NCBI GenBank assembly: GCA_009773645.1
Contig: WSYB01000002.1
Span: forward strand, 49,540-113,539
From: Geobacteraceae bacterium
Lineage (GTDB): Bacteria > Desulfobacterota > Desulfuromonadia > Geobacterales > Geobacteraceae
Length of the DNA stretch: 64,000 nucleotides
Reading direction: 5' to 3'
Shown here piece after piece: positions 17,730-25,887 of this stretch (position 1 is the stretch's first letter; every line of letters begins with the position of its first letter). Position numbers and translations under genes: made by a program. The notes beneath the pieces were generated by a model. The model ran no database searches, was not told the origin of the DNA, and saw only the letters and a program-made list of their open reading frames with translations.

Positions 17730-18673
17730 AAATAGGCATCGTCGGAAGCGGATTTGTCGGCGCCACAGCGGCATACGCATTGGTTATGGCAGGGATCGGC
17801 CGTGAGATTGTCCTGGTGGATAAGAATAAGACGCGCTCCGCGGCGGAAGCAAACGACATTTATTATGCCGTCCCCTTTGCCCATCCGCTGACAGTGACTG
17901 CCGGCGATTATGCCGATTTGGCCGGCAGCCGAGCCGTGATCATTGCTGCGGGGGTTAACCAGAAGGCAGGAGAAATCCGGCTCCAGTTGTTGCAGCGGAA
18001 CGCAGCAGTTTTTCGGGAGGTCGTACCTGCCATACTGAACCATGCCCCGGACGCGATCCTGGTCGTAGCCACCAATCCGGTGGATGTGATGACGCATCTT
18101 GCGGCCCGTTATGCTGCTGCACACGGGATTCCTCCAAGCAGGGTGATCGGCTCCGGTACAATGCTCGATACAGCGCGCTTTCGTACCCTTCTCGGGAGCC
18201 ATCTCGGAGTGGACCCCCAGCATGTCCACGGCTACGTTCTGGGTGAGCATGGCGATTCAGAAGTGCTGGTCTGGTCACAGGCAATGGTAAGCGGCATGCC
18301 ACTGGAAGATTTTTGCCGGTTGCGGGGGGGTGGGCTCGAACCGGGCATACGGCAGAGATTCGAACATAGTGTGCGCAGGGCCGCATATGACATAATTGAA
18401 GGAAAGGGAGCCACGTATTACGGGATCGGCAGTGCTCTGGCGCACATTGTCGATATTATTCTGAACGATCAGCGGGCTATCCTTACCGTCTGTTCTCCCC
18501 TCTATCCTGCCAATGGAAAAGAGGAAGTTACTATCTCTCTTCCCCGCCTGGTTGGCGGAACAGGCATCCTGGCGACCTTTTCACCTTCTCTCAGTTCCGA
18601 TGAGGAAGAAGCCCTGGATTTAAGCGCCGGTGTGGTCCATTTGGCAATTAACGAGTTGAATGGGGTTATCTGA
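17726..18673 (+). CDS. ldh: L-lactate dehydrogenase (LDH/MDH superfamily)
   Basis: NAD-dependent interconversion of L-lactate and pyruvate. 315 residues with the Rossmann [20 protein letters not shown], and the catalytic GEHGDS (His175). In the specificity loop [14 protein letters not shown], Gln79 occupies the position that is Arg in malate dehydrogenases, and Arg85 is the mobile-loop arginine; lactate is therefore the better guess. Starts at TTG 17726, overlapping the ppsA stop by 4 bases, with GGGGG upstream inside ppsA. Together with ppsA it could channel lactate through pyruvate to PEP. Confidence 0.88.
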   Translation: MKIGIVGSGFVGATAAYALVMAGIGREIVLVDKNKTRSAAEANDIYYAVPFAHPLTVTAGDYADLAGSRAVIIAAGVNQKAGEIRLQLLQRNAAVFREVVPAILNHAPDAILVVATNPVDVMTHLAARYAAAHGIPPSRVIGSGTMLDTARFRTLLGSHLGVDPQHVHGYVLGEHGDSEVLVWSQAMVSGMPLEDFCRLRGGGLEPGIRQRFEHSVRRAAYDIIEGKGATYYGIGSALAHIVDIILNDQRAILTVCSPLYPANGKEEVTISLPRLVGGTGILATFSPSLSSDEEEALDLSAGVVHLAINELNGVI

Positions 18674-18729
18674 TGGATATTGAAATAGAAGTGCGTTAGC
18701 CGTCAGACGGCGAGGAAAGGATACCGGCA

Positions 18730-18906
18730 GTGAAGGGAATTCTGAGAATCGCTTACAAGCTCCTGGTGAACGACAAGGGGAAGTTTGCCGCCCTTCTGGT
18801 CGGGATCACCTTTGCGGTCTTTCTGATGGTCATGATGATGTCGATGTTTGCCGGCATACTGCACCGGTCATCCGCCACCGTCATAAACATCGGCGCCAAG
18901 GTGTGT
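18730..18906 (+). pseudogene. truncated ABC transporter permease (MacB/DevC-type N-terminus)
   Basis: A GTG start at 18730 (with GAGGAAAGG upstream) opens MKGILRIAYKLLVNDKGKF, a long hydrophobic helix (AALLVGITFAVFLMVMMMSM) and SSATVINIGAKV. These are the first ~58 residues of a DevC/MacB-like permease of about 380 residues. The frame then runs into the 3' end of the opposite-strand radical SAM gene and becomes meaningless. The rest of the permease and its ATPase are missing, indicating a deletion or rearrangement joint near 18906. Confidence 0.7.
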
Positions 18907-18923
18907 CCCGGGCATCTTCCCTC

Positions 18924-19841
18924 TCACACGGTGATCCCGTCCAGCCTCCGGAGACCTTCTTCCTGGGCGATTGCCACCGCCTCGTCAAACTCGTGCCTGG
19001 TGATCCGCCGGTTCAGGGGAGGGTGGTCGCCGGCCTTGAAACAGGGACGGTACTGGTCCATGATGTTGACATAGGTGTCCGGCGTGAGTTCGCGGGCGAT
19101 AAACCCCATTACCCGGCGGGTTCCGGCCAGTCCCTCGGGTAGGACCAGGTGCCGGACAAGGAGTCCCCGCACGGCTATCCCCTGCTCATCGAGCACAAGG
19201 GTCCCCACCTGCCGGTGCATCTCTCTGAGCGCCGTCTTAGCCGTCTCCACATAATCGGGCGCACCGGAAAGCCGCTGTGCGGTTTCGCTGTCACCGTATT
19301 TGAAATCGGGCATGTAGATATCGAAGATGCCGTCAAGGAGCCTCAAGGTTGCCGGCTCCTCGTAACCGCCGCAATTGTAGACCAGTGGGACGTTCACCCC
19401 CTGTTCGACGGCATACGGCAGAGCCGCCAGAATCTGCGCAACCTGATGGGTAGGGGTGACGAAATTGATATTATGGCAACCCTGCCGCCAGAGGGACACC
19501 ATCATTTCCCCCAGCTGTTCCACCGTCACCTCTTCTCCCGCGCCAAGGTGGCTGATGTCGTAGTTCTGGCAAAACACACAGCGTAGGTTGCACCACGTGA
19601 GGAAGATGGTACCGCTGCCGTGCCGGCCGACCAGGGGCCGCTCCTCGCCGAAGTGGGGGCCGAAGCTGGATACCATGGGGAGTTTTCCGACCCGGCAGAC
19701 CCCCAACTTCCCCTCCAGGCGGTTGACGTGGCAATGCCAGGGGCAGAGTGTGCAGTCCCTGAGTATTGCCCAGGCGGCATCGATTCGCATGGCCAGTTCC
19801 CCGGTTTCATGGAGACGGATATAGGATGGCAGTGCCTGCAC
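18924..19841 (-). CDS. radical SAM protein, PflA/PflX-like
   Basis: 305 residues. The radical SAM cluster motif is CNLRCVFC (Cys84, Cys88, Cys91), preceded by an additional four-cysteine group (Cys30, 33, 37, 49: DCTLCPWHC..GVC), as in the 'uncharacterised Fe-S protein PflX' family (COG1313). It is related to pyruvate formate-lyase activating enzymes, but no glycyl radical enzyme gene lies nearby, so the substrate is unknown. Its 3' end abuts the truncated permease. An internal ATG at residue 18 is an alternative start. Confidence 0.85.
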   Translation of the reverse strand: MQALPSYIRLHETGELAMRIDAAWAILRDCTLCPWHCHVNRLEGKLGVCRVGKLPMVSSFGPHFGEERPLVGRHGSGTIFLTWCNLRCVFCQNYDISHLGAGEEVTVEQLGEMMVSLWRQGCHNINFVTPTHQVAQILAALPYAVEQGVNVPLVYNCGGYEEPATLRLLDGIFDIYMPDFKYGDSETAQRLSGAPDYVETAKTALREMHRQVGTLVLDEQGIAVRGLLVRHLVLPEGLAGTRRVMGFIARELTPDTYVNIMDQYRPCFKAGDHPPLNRRITRHEFDEAVAIAQEEGLRRLDGITV

Positions 19842-19949
19842 GCAGACCCTCCCTTGCGGACTATCGGCGATGATAGCGGACGTTTATGCCCAACGTTCTC
19901 CGTTGAAAGCGAACCTCGAAATTCGAACCTGGAACCTCGGACCTTTGCG

Positions 19950-20579
19950 TTAGCCCAGGTGGCGGCTAAACCACTCTTGCGCCAGGTTCGCCGCCTGTTC
20001 GAGGGTGCCGGGCTCCTCAAAAAGGTGTGTTGCGCCGGGAACCACGGCCAATTCCTTTTCTCCGACAAGATGGGCGAAAGCCTGCCGGTTCAGTTGCAGA
20101 ACCTGCACATCACGCTCCCCGACAATGAGCAGGGTCGGCGCGAGCACCTTCTCCAGGTACGGCATCGCCAGATCCGGCCGCCCCCCGCGGGAAACCACCG
20201 CCTTGATGGCTGTTCCCAGTTGCGCCGCTCCCTGGAGGGCTGCTGCCGCGCCGGTGCTGGCGCCGAAATAACCTAGCGCCGCCCCTTTCAGCTCCGGGCG
20301 CGCCGCAAGCCAGCGGGTGACCCTCACCAGCCGCCGGACCAGCAGGTCGATGTCGAAGCGCTGTTCATAAATGCGGTCCTCTTCCCTGGTGAGCAGGTCG
20401 AAGAGGAGGGTGCCGATCCCCGCCTCCTGCATGACCTTGGCAACATAGGTGTTTCTGGGACTTAAGCGGCTCGACCCGCTGCCGTGGGCGAAGATCACCA
20501 CTCCCTTTGCCTGTTCCGGCAATCCCAGCACTCCCTCGAGAGTAACCGTGTCAATCTTGATACTAACCGGCTGTTCCAT
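19950..20579 (-). CDS. alpha/beta hydrolase, dienelactone hydrolase-like
   Basis: 209 residues from ATG 20579, chosen for the GAAAGG before it; the longer frame to 20636 would overlap the upstream gene. It shows the oxyanion turn VVIFAHGSGSSRLSPRN, the nucleophile region GYFGASTGAAAAL (Ser within GAST), and late Asp and His (GERDVQV and GATHLFEEPG). Small hydrolases like this often sit beside phosphoribosyltransferase-like genes, exactly as here, 53 bases downstream of one. Natural substrate unknown. Confidence 0.85.
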   Translation of the reverse strand: MEQPVSIKIDTVTLEGVLGLPEQAKGVVIFAHGSGSSRLSPRNTYVAKVMQEAGIGTLLFDLLTREEDRIYEQRFDIDLLVRRLVRVTRWLAARPELKGAALGYFGASTGAAAALQGAAQLGTAIKAVVSRGGRPDLAMPYLEKVLAPTLLIVGERDVQVLQLNRQAFAHLVGEKELAVVPGATHLFEEPGTLEQAANLAQEWFSRHLG

Positions 20580-20632
20580 GGCGTCACCTTTCCGGTCCCG
20601 GAGGAACTGCGCAGGCTCCGGACCCCTTTCGT

Positions 20633-21259
20633 TCATTTCAGCATTGCCACTACTTCTTCATCCTCCACCTGGGTAAAGTCGGAGTAATAGTTGCCGACCG
20701 CCCTGAATCCGGCCGGCGCCTGCAGGCAGACCCACTCATCCACCCTTGGCGCTATTTCCCGTTCCGCATCCTGTGAGGCAACCGGCAGGGCAACCACCAG
20801 CTTCGCGATCTTTTCCCGGCTCAGGGTGGAGATGGCCGCCTTGATGGTCGCACCAGTGGCAACCCCGTCGTCCACCAGGATTACGGTCTTGCCTGTCAGG
20901 GGAGGAACTCCCTTGCCCTGCCGGTAGAGGGTGATCCGCCGGGCAATCTCCTCCTTCTGCCGGGCGGTTTCCCGATCGAGATACTCCTTACTCACCCCGT
21001 AACCGGACACGATATCCTCATTGAGCACCACGGTGCCGGTCTCGGAAACCGCGCCGGCGGCCAGTTCCGGATTGCCGGGGAAGCCGATTTTTCTTACGAT
21101 GAGGATGTCGAGCGGGCAATGAAGAGCCTCGGCAATTTCGTAGGCGACCGTTACCCCCCCCCGCGGCAGCCCCAGCACGATCACGTCCGCTTTGTCCCGA
21201 TAGTGCGTCAGTTTCCCGGCCAGTTGATTCCCGGCGTCCTTTCTATCTCTATAGATCAT
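20633..21259 (-). CDS. phosphoribosyltransferase-family protein
   Basis: 208 residues with the PRPP-binding motif TVILVDDGVATGATI (about 124-138) and the N-terminal VLGLPRGGVTVAYEIAEAL. This matches the stand-alone PRTase family often linked to dienelactone hydrolase-like proteins; the purine or pyrimidine specificity cannot be read from sequence. First gene of a likely two-gene operon with the hydrolase downstream. The 5' region carries no clear promoter, and a repeat lies beyond it. Confidence 0.88.
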   Translation of the reverse strand: MIYRDRKDAGNQLAGKLTHYRDKADVIVLGLPRGGVTVAYEIAEALHCPLDILIVRKIGFPGNPELAAGAVSETGTVVLNEDIVSGYGVSKEYLDRETARQKEEIARRITLYRQGKGVPPLTGKTVILVDDGVATGATIKAAISTLSREKIAKLVVALPVASQDAEREIAPRVDEWVCLQAPAGFRAVGNYYSDFTQVEDEEVVAMLK

Positions 21260-21435
21260 GACCTTTCCCTTTCAATTGCTGACTTCTCCTCGGCAGCAAA
21301 CCTGGAAATTTCTTCGCCATGGTTCCTCCTGGTCAAGGCATTTTTGCCCATACCCCACCTTGAAAAAAAAGGAACAGGTTCTTCCCATAAATGATGACTT
21401 CGCAAAAACGCCAAATCCAGAAACAAATCATAAAA

Positions 21436-21545
21436 CCGGCCTCTCGCAGAGCACGCAGAGAAATTCAAAAACGAAACAATTACAAGATGTTCTCTGTGTC
21501 CTCTGCGTGCTCTAGCGAATGGAGTGAGCGGGCGAGCGAAAAGAT
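21436..21545. repeat. dispersed 'CTCTGCG' repeat, copy 1
   Basis: CTCTCGCAGAGCACGCAGAG at the left and CTCTGTGTCCTCTGCGTGCTC at the right are inverted relative to each other, with a short AT-rich centre and a GAGCGGGCGAGCGAAAAG tail. The same arms in opposite orientation occur at 53068-53172. The rest of 21260-21692 (433 bases) holds no gene. Confidence 0.6.
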
Positions 21546-21692
21546 TCGGCTTTTTCTCTAGTTTTTGCAATTGCATCAATAAATTATAACCGATAAATCA
21601 AGGCTGGAAAGGAGGAAGAAAAGTTTTAGCGAAAGGATGTAATTCAAAACCGCTTCCGCAATACGAGAAGAATTCCCGGCCAGGAACGGCCG

Positions 21693-22385
21693 CTACTGGC
21701 CAGGCTTGATGGCGATGAGCTCGATCTCGTAGATGACGGTCCGGTCGGCCAGCGGGCCGCGCTCGCCGAAGGCGAGGTCGGCGGGGATGAAGAGCTGCCA
21801 CCTGGCCCCCTCCTTCATGAGCGGCAGTGCCTCCTTCCACCCGGAAATGACCGTGTCCAGGGGGATGGTGGCCGGTTTGCCGTCCCGATGCGAGCTGTCG
21901 AACTCCTTCCCGTCGATCTGGGTCCCCCGGTAATGGACCGTGATGGTATCATTGAGGGTGGGTTTCTTCCCCGTCCCTTCCTTCAGCACCTTGTACTGGA
22001 GGCCGCTTGGCAGGGTTATCACCCCTTCCTTCCTGGAGTTGGCCTGCAGAAACTCCCGCCCCTCCCCGCGATACTTCTCCACGGCCTGCCTTCGCTGCTC
22101 CTCCTGCTCGGCTACGATCTTTTTCTTGAGTTTCACCAGGGTGTTTCGCATCTCCTCCGGCGTCATCAGGGGCTTTCCCTCCGCGAGCGCATCCCTAACC
22201 CCCTGCACCAGGGCCTCAGGGTTCAGCTCCATCCCCTGCCGTTTGAAGTCCCCGCCGATCTGGTAGCCGACGCTGTAGTTAGTCCGGTCCTTGTCGGTCT
22301 TCAGCTCCATCCCGGGCACTTTTTCTGCCAGGCAGACGCCGGAGCAGAGACATAGTCCGAGAAGGGTCATCGTCACATGCTTCAT
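21693..22385 (-). CDS. periplasmic FKBP-type peptidyl-prolyl cis-trans isomerase
   Basis: Protein-folding isomerase outside the cytoplasm. 230 residues from ATG 22385 (GGGAGGG 9 bases upstream). Signal peptide MKHVTMTLLGLCLCSGVCLA, an FKBP_N dimerisation region (about 30-120, rich in charged helices), then an FKBP_C domain with TVHYRGTQIDGKEFDSS and KEGARWQLFIPADLAFGERG, which line the active site. The order matches Mip/FkpA proteins. It ends IYEIELIAIKPGQ, a normal FKBP end. Confidence 0.93.
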   Translation of the reverse strand: MKHVTMTLLGLCLCSGVCLAEKVPGMELKTDKDRTNYSVGYQIGGDFKRQGMELNPEALVQGVRDALAEGKPLMTPEEMRNTLVKLKKKIVAEQEEQRRQAVEKYRGEGREFLQANSRKEGVITLPSGLQYKVLKEGTGKKPTLNDTITVHYRGTQIDGKEFDSSHRDGKPATIPLDTVISGWKEALPLMKEGARWQLFIPADLAFGERGPLADRTVIYEIELIAIKPGQ

Positions 22386-22446
22386 CAGGATATTCCCTCC
22401 CAAATCAGTGTTGTTGAGTATGAAGGTGTCGTCGGCCTCTTCCTTC

Positions 22447-22494
22447 CGAACGAAGAGGGCCGCCTCGCCGTTGAGACGGCCCCCTTCGTTCGGT
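22447..22494 (-). terminator. strong hairpin after the multicopper oxidase
   Basis: CCGAACGAAGAGGGCCG (22447-22463) pairs with CGGCCCCCTTCGTTCGG (22478-22494), one bulge, loop 14 bases. Lies 27 bases past the multicopper oxidase stop and before the FKBP gene on the same strand, so it separates the two transcripts. Confidence 0.7.
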
Positions 22495-22520
22495 TCAGAA
22501 TGGGACCGGCGACAGAATGG

Positions 22521-24845
22521 TCATGGGCCTACCACGTACGGCCGCATCATCTCATTGTCCTCATGCTCGACGATGTGGCAGTGCCAGACGTAGAGACCGG
22601 CGATGTCGAACCTGGCCTTCACCCTGGTTATCTCACCCGGGTAGGCGATCACCGTGTCCTTGAAGCCGTTCTCCCACGGGAGCACGCCGACCGGGACCGG
22701 TGCCGGGATCATGCCGGGGATCGTCGTGCGGCTCACCACCTCGAACCTGACCAGGTGGAGGTGGATCGGGTGGGCGTCGACGGTGAAGTTGTAGATGTCC
22801 CACTCCTCGATGGCGTTCAGTGCCGGGTTCTCCGTCACGTTCACCGCCACCTGGGCGCCACTCTGGAGGGTGACGGTCTTCGTCATGCTGACCCCGGACA
22901 TGTCGGTCCAGGGAAGCGGGGTCCCCAGCGGCAGAGCCGGGTTCGCGAGGTTCACCAGGCCGAGCTTGGCCGCCTTGGGGGCCATCGGGACGGAAGGAGG
23001 GTTCGTGGCCGCGCAGAACGCCGTGATTCCTGCTTCAGTCAGGAGCGTCGGCGACACGGCGATGACGTTGATGTTTCCGGCAGGGGTCACGGTCACGCAG
23101 ACTTGGCCGGACATCTCCTCGTTGAGGGAGACCTGACGCAGTGGCGCTGTTGGCGGTCCCAGGGGGGGCTCGGCGTTCAGCACCAGGTTCTGGGGAGGGG
23201 TGGCGGTCAGGTCGGTGGAGCCGGGGGCGTTGAAGAGGGCCGCGTTCACCACGAACTCCATCACCTGGCCGGTGGTGGAGGGATCGGCCGGCACGTCCGG
23301 GAACCCGCCGAAGGGGGCGTCTGGGGCTGTGTTGATCATCCGGATGCGGGTGCCGGGGGCAAGGCCCCTGAAGTCCACGATAACGTCAGCCCGCTCCGCG
23401 AGCCCCATGAGGAGTGCCATCTGCGGGTTCGGGGCAGGCACCAGTGGAGGAATGGTCCCGTTCCCGGGTAGTGGGGTGGCGAAACCGCTCAGCACTTGCA
23501 CGACCTGGGGGAGGAACCCCTGCTCCGCGCCGATCTGGAAGAAGGGGAATTCCCGGCCGAGCTTGGCGTTGTTCTTCTGTTTCACCCCCTTGCTCGGGTC
23601 CTTGAGGACCTCGAAGAGGGCGAGGTTAAGGAACCGGGAGTTGCAGCCGTTCAGGAGCCGGAGGCGATACAGGGCGGGCGCCACCTCCATGACGGGCCAG
23701 GTCTTGCCGTTCACCACCATGGTGTTGAAGAACGCCTCGGGGTTCCAGATGGGGGCCAGGTCGGTGGAGGTGGGGGAAGAGCCTGCGTACGGCCCCGGAT
23801 AGCCGTCGAAGAAGGCCCGGCTGGCCGGATAGAAGAGGGAGCCGGTGAGGTTGAAGGAGCGATCCTGGATGGCGATCGGAATCTCACGGACGGCGTTCCT
23901 GACCGGGTCGCCCACGGTGTTGAGAGGACCAACGCCCTGCCCCGGTTGCGGGGCAGGACCCGGCAGCACTGCGGCCGGGCCGCCGGCGCCGATGGTGGCG
24001 CCGTCGAAGGCGCCCCCCCGGACCAGCCAGAACCCCGCCGGCCCGGCGTAGACGTTGGCGCGGGTCATCCCCAGGGTGTGGTCATGGTACCAGAGGGTGG
24101 TGGCGGGCTGGTCGTTGCGGTATGTGAAATCGGCCCACCCGAGTGTGCCGGGATTCAGGCCGGTCGCGTCGTCAAAGAGCCTCCCCTTGGTGGCGAAGCC
24201 CGCGATGTTGTTCGCGGCCGGCAGGTACCACGCCTCGGGGTAGCCGTCGCTGTGAGGCTCGACGTGGGCGCCGTGGACGTGGGTGATGATCGGCACCGGC
24301 CCCGCGTACGGCTGCAGCAGCGTTCCCGGTGGGGTCATCGCCGGGTCGGGCATGCAGTCGGTCGGCCCGGTCCCCGCCATGCAGGGGAGCTGCCCCGGAT
24401 TGGCCCAGTGCAGCGACTGGTCCACCGGCAGGATATGGGGGAGGAAGGCGCCGGTCGCATCCTTCAGTTCGTTCCGCCACCTGACCTTGACATAATTCAG
24501 TGGGTTATTGGTAGGATTTGACGCCGTCTCAATGGTGAAGGCCGGGTAGTTGAAGGTGGCCGGAGCGTTCACGGCCCCGTAGCTCCAGACCGTTGTCAGC
24601 GGGAACCCGGTGGGGAGGATCGCCTGCTGGAACTGCCGGACCGCGATGTCGTAGTTGTTGGGCGTGGCCGGCCCGCCAGTTGCCGTTCCGGCATCAGGCA
24701 TCACCGGCGGGATGATCAGTGGGGTGACGTACTTGGGGATGGTGAGCGGGTCCAGGGTGCCGCCGGGCAGGGGCGCGGCAAAAGCTGACTGGACGCCGCC
24801 GAGGGCCGCAAGGAGCAAGCCTAGAATGATGCTTTTTCCTTTCAT
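22521..24845 (-). CDS. exported multicopper oxidase (CotA/bilirubin oxidase-like)
   Basis: 774 residues from ATG 24845 (AAGGAG 9 bases upstream). Signal peptide SIILGLLLAALGGVQSAFA. All copper ligands can be seen: HGAHVEPHSDG and WYHDHTLGMTRAN (trinuclear centre, first pair), HPIHLHLVRF, and HCHIVEHEDNEMM, which gives the Cys-His blue-copper site with an axial Met. It belongs to the long Geobacter-type oxidases related to OmpB/MofA-like manganese or iron(III)-linked proteins; substrate unproven. Monocistronic, between a hairpin and the TusA-like gene. Confidence 0.92.
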   Translation of the reverse strand: MKGKSIILGLLLAALGGVQSAFAAPLPGGTLDPLTIPKYVTPLIIPPVMPDAGTATGGPATPNNYDIAVRQFQQAILPTGFPLTTVWSYGAVNAPATFNYPAFTIETASNPTNNPLNYVKVRWRNELKDATGAFLPHILPVDQSLHWANPGQLPCMAGTGPTDCMPDPAMTPPGTLLQPYAGPVPIITHVHGAHVEPHSDGYPEAWYLPAANNIAGFATKGRLFDDATGLNPGTLGWADFTYRNDQPATTLWYHDHTLGMTRANVYAGPAGFWLVRGGAFDGATIGAGGPAAVLPGPAPQPGQGVGPLNTVGDPVRNAVREIPIAIQDRSFNLTGSLFYPASRAFFDGYPGPYAGSSPTSTDLAPIWNPEAFFNTMVVNGKTWPVMEVAPALYRLRLLNGCNSRFLNLALFEVLKDPSKGVKQKNNAKLGREFPFFQIGAEQGFLPQVVQVLSGFATPLPGNGTIPPLVPAPNPQMALLMGLAERADVIVDFRGLAPGTRIRMINTAPDAPFGGFPDVPADPSTTGQVMEFVVNAALFNAPGSTDLTATPPQNLVLNAEPPLGPPTAPLRQVSLNEEMSGQVCVTVTPAGNINVIAVSPTLLTEAGITAFCAATNPPSVPMAPKAAKLGLVNLANPALPLGTPLPWTDMSGVSMTKTVTLQSGAQVAVNVTENPALNAIEEWDIYNFTVDAHPIHLHLVRFEVVSRTTIPGMIPAPVPVGVLPWENGFKDTVIAYPGEITRVKARFDIAGLYVWHCHIVEHEDNEMMRPYVVGP

Positions 24846-25039
24846 GTTAGTTCTCCTTTTGATCGAAATCGTGTACAACTGGTTCATTAAGTATATCAGG
24901 ATGTAACGGGAAAACTATGCTGGTCTTGCATTTTTTAGGCGGATATTGCTCTGGAGAGAAAGCGGAAATGATTCCAGTTGGAGCCCGGAATCGATCCGAC
25001 CGGCAGTGACCCGGCGGGGACTTTAATGAAATAGCTGAA

Positions 25040-25067
25040 AAAGAAAAAGCCTGCATCGGGCAGGCTT
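25040..25067 (-). terminator. intrinsic terminator after the TusA-like gene
   Basis: AAGCCTGC (25047-25054) pairs with GCAGGCTT (25060-25067). On the minus strand the stem is followed by TTTTTCTTTTT, a textbook T-tract, about 40 bases past the TusA-like stop. Confidence 0.8.
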
Positions 25068-25104
25068 GGAGTCGCATCGGCGTGATGTTAAGTCCGCCAG
25101 TGCA

Positions 25105-25326
25105 TCAGAATTGGATCTGGCAGCGTTTTGAAGCCCCTTCAACTTTCATCCATAGCAGGACTTTTTTGGACCGGCTACACCAGTCCTTGATATCGTTCTC
25201 GAACGTCTGACAGTCCGCGACGACTTCCAGAACATCGCCCGGCTTCATCTTTGTGGCCATGATGGTCACTTTCAGTGTTGGTTGCGGGCATTTCAAACCT
25301 TTTGCATCAAGCGTTGTTACTGCCAT
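25105..25326 (-). CDS. TusA/SirA-like sulfur carrier protein
   Basis: 73 residues with DAKGLKCPQPTLKV: the CPxP motif near the N-terminus whose Cys carries persulfide in TusA proteins. The rest follows the beta-alpha-beta pattern (GDVLEVVADCQTFENDIKDW) and has additional cysteines at the expected Asp/Thr segment. May feed sulfur to tRNA thiolation, molybdenum cofactor or Fe-S work; a link to the adjacent hydrogenase operon is only positional. AGGAGG precedes the ATG. Confidence 0.87.
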   Translation of the reverse strand: MAVTTLDAKGLKCPQPTLKVTIMATKMKPGDVLEVVADCQTFENDIKDWCSRSKKVLLWMKVEGASKRCQIQF

Positions 25327-25400
25327 GGTTATACCTCCTTTTTCACATTATTTTAAAATCTATCAGAGTAAAAAGTTCGATGACTATGACGTAAAACATC

Positions 25401-25440
25401 GAACATAGAACGTAGAACGTAGAACGTAGAACGTAGAACC
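25401..25440. repeat. heptamer tandem repeat (unit GAACGTA)
   Basis: About five and a half copies of the 7-base unit GAACGTA/GAACATA, ending at the mvhD stop region. One of four heptamer arrays in this window with unrelated unit sequences. No gene. Confidence 0.85.
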
Positions 25441-25443
25441 TTC

Positions 25444-25887
25444 TTACACCGCCGCCCGTTTTTTGTTAACCGACAGGGGCCCGAGCCTTTTCACCGATTC
25501 GACCATTTCCGTTATGACCCTCACGAACTTCTCCCCCTCGCCGGCGGAGACGTAGTCCAGCCGGCACCTCTCCTCTTCAATCCCGAACTGGCTGAGGAGC
25601 TGCTTCAGTATCCGGTTGCGCTGCACGGCCCGGTAGTTCCCCTCCTTGTAATGACAGTCCCCCGGATGGCAGGCGAGGATGATGACCCCGTCAGCTCCAT
25701 TCTCATAGGCTTCCATGACAAACTGGGGGTCCACCCGGCCGCTGCACATGACCTTGACCACATGGACGTTGGGAGGATAAGGGGTCTGGGCGGTCCCTGC
25801 CTTGTCCGCCCCGGCGTAGGAACACCAGTTGCATAGAAAGCCCACGATCTTCGGCTCAAAACCCGCTGTCTTCTTATTTCCGCTCAT
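25444..25887 (-). CDS. mvhD: MvhD-like hydrogenase/heterodisulfide reductase linker subunit
   Basis: 147 residues from ATG 25887, which overlaps the hdrA stop as ATGA. The family signature is present: PKIVGFLCNWCSYAGADKAG, VKVMCSGRVDPQFVMEAYENGADGV and ACHPGDCHYKEGNYRA, with the cysteines for a [2Fe-2S] cluster. MvhD passes electrons from the NiFe hydrogenase to HdrA. A longer reading to 25983 lies inside hdrA and is unlikely. Last gene of the hydrogenase operon. Confidence 0.93.
   Translation of the reverse strand: MSGNKKTAGFEPKIVGFLCNWCSYAGADKAGTAQTPYPPNVHVVKVMCSGRVDPQFVMEAYENGADGVIILACHPGDCHYKEGNYRAVQRNRILKQLLSQFGIEEERCRLDYVSAGEGEKFVRVITEMVESVKRLGPLSVNKKRAAV

Noticed and set aside
22377..24521. 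Long plus-strand frames opposite the multicopper oxidase
   Set aside because: Composition biased (Arg/Gly/His-rich), no start signals; the copper motifs lie on the minus strand.
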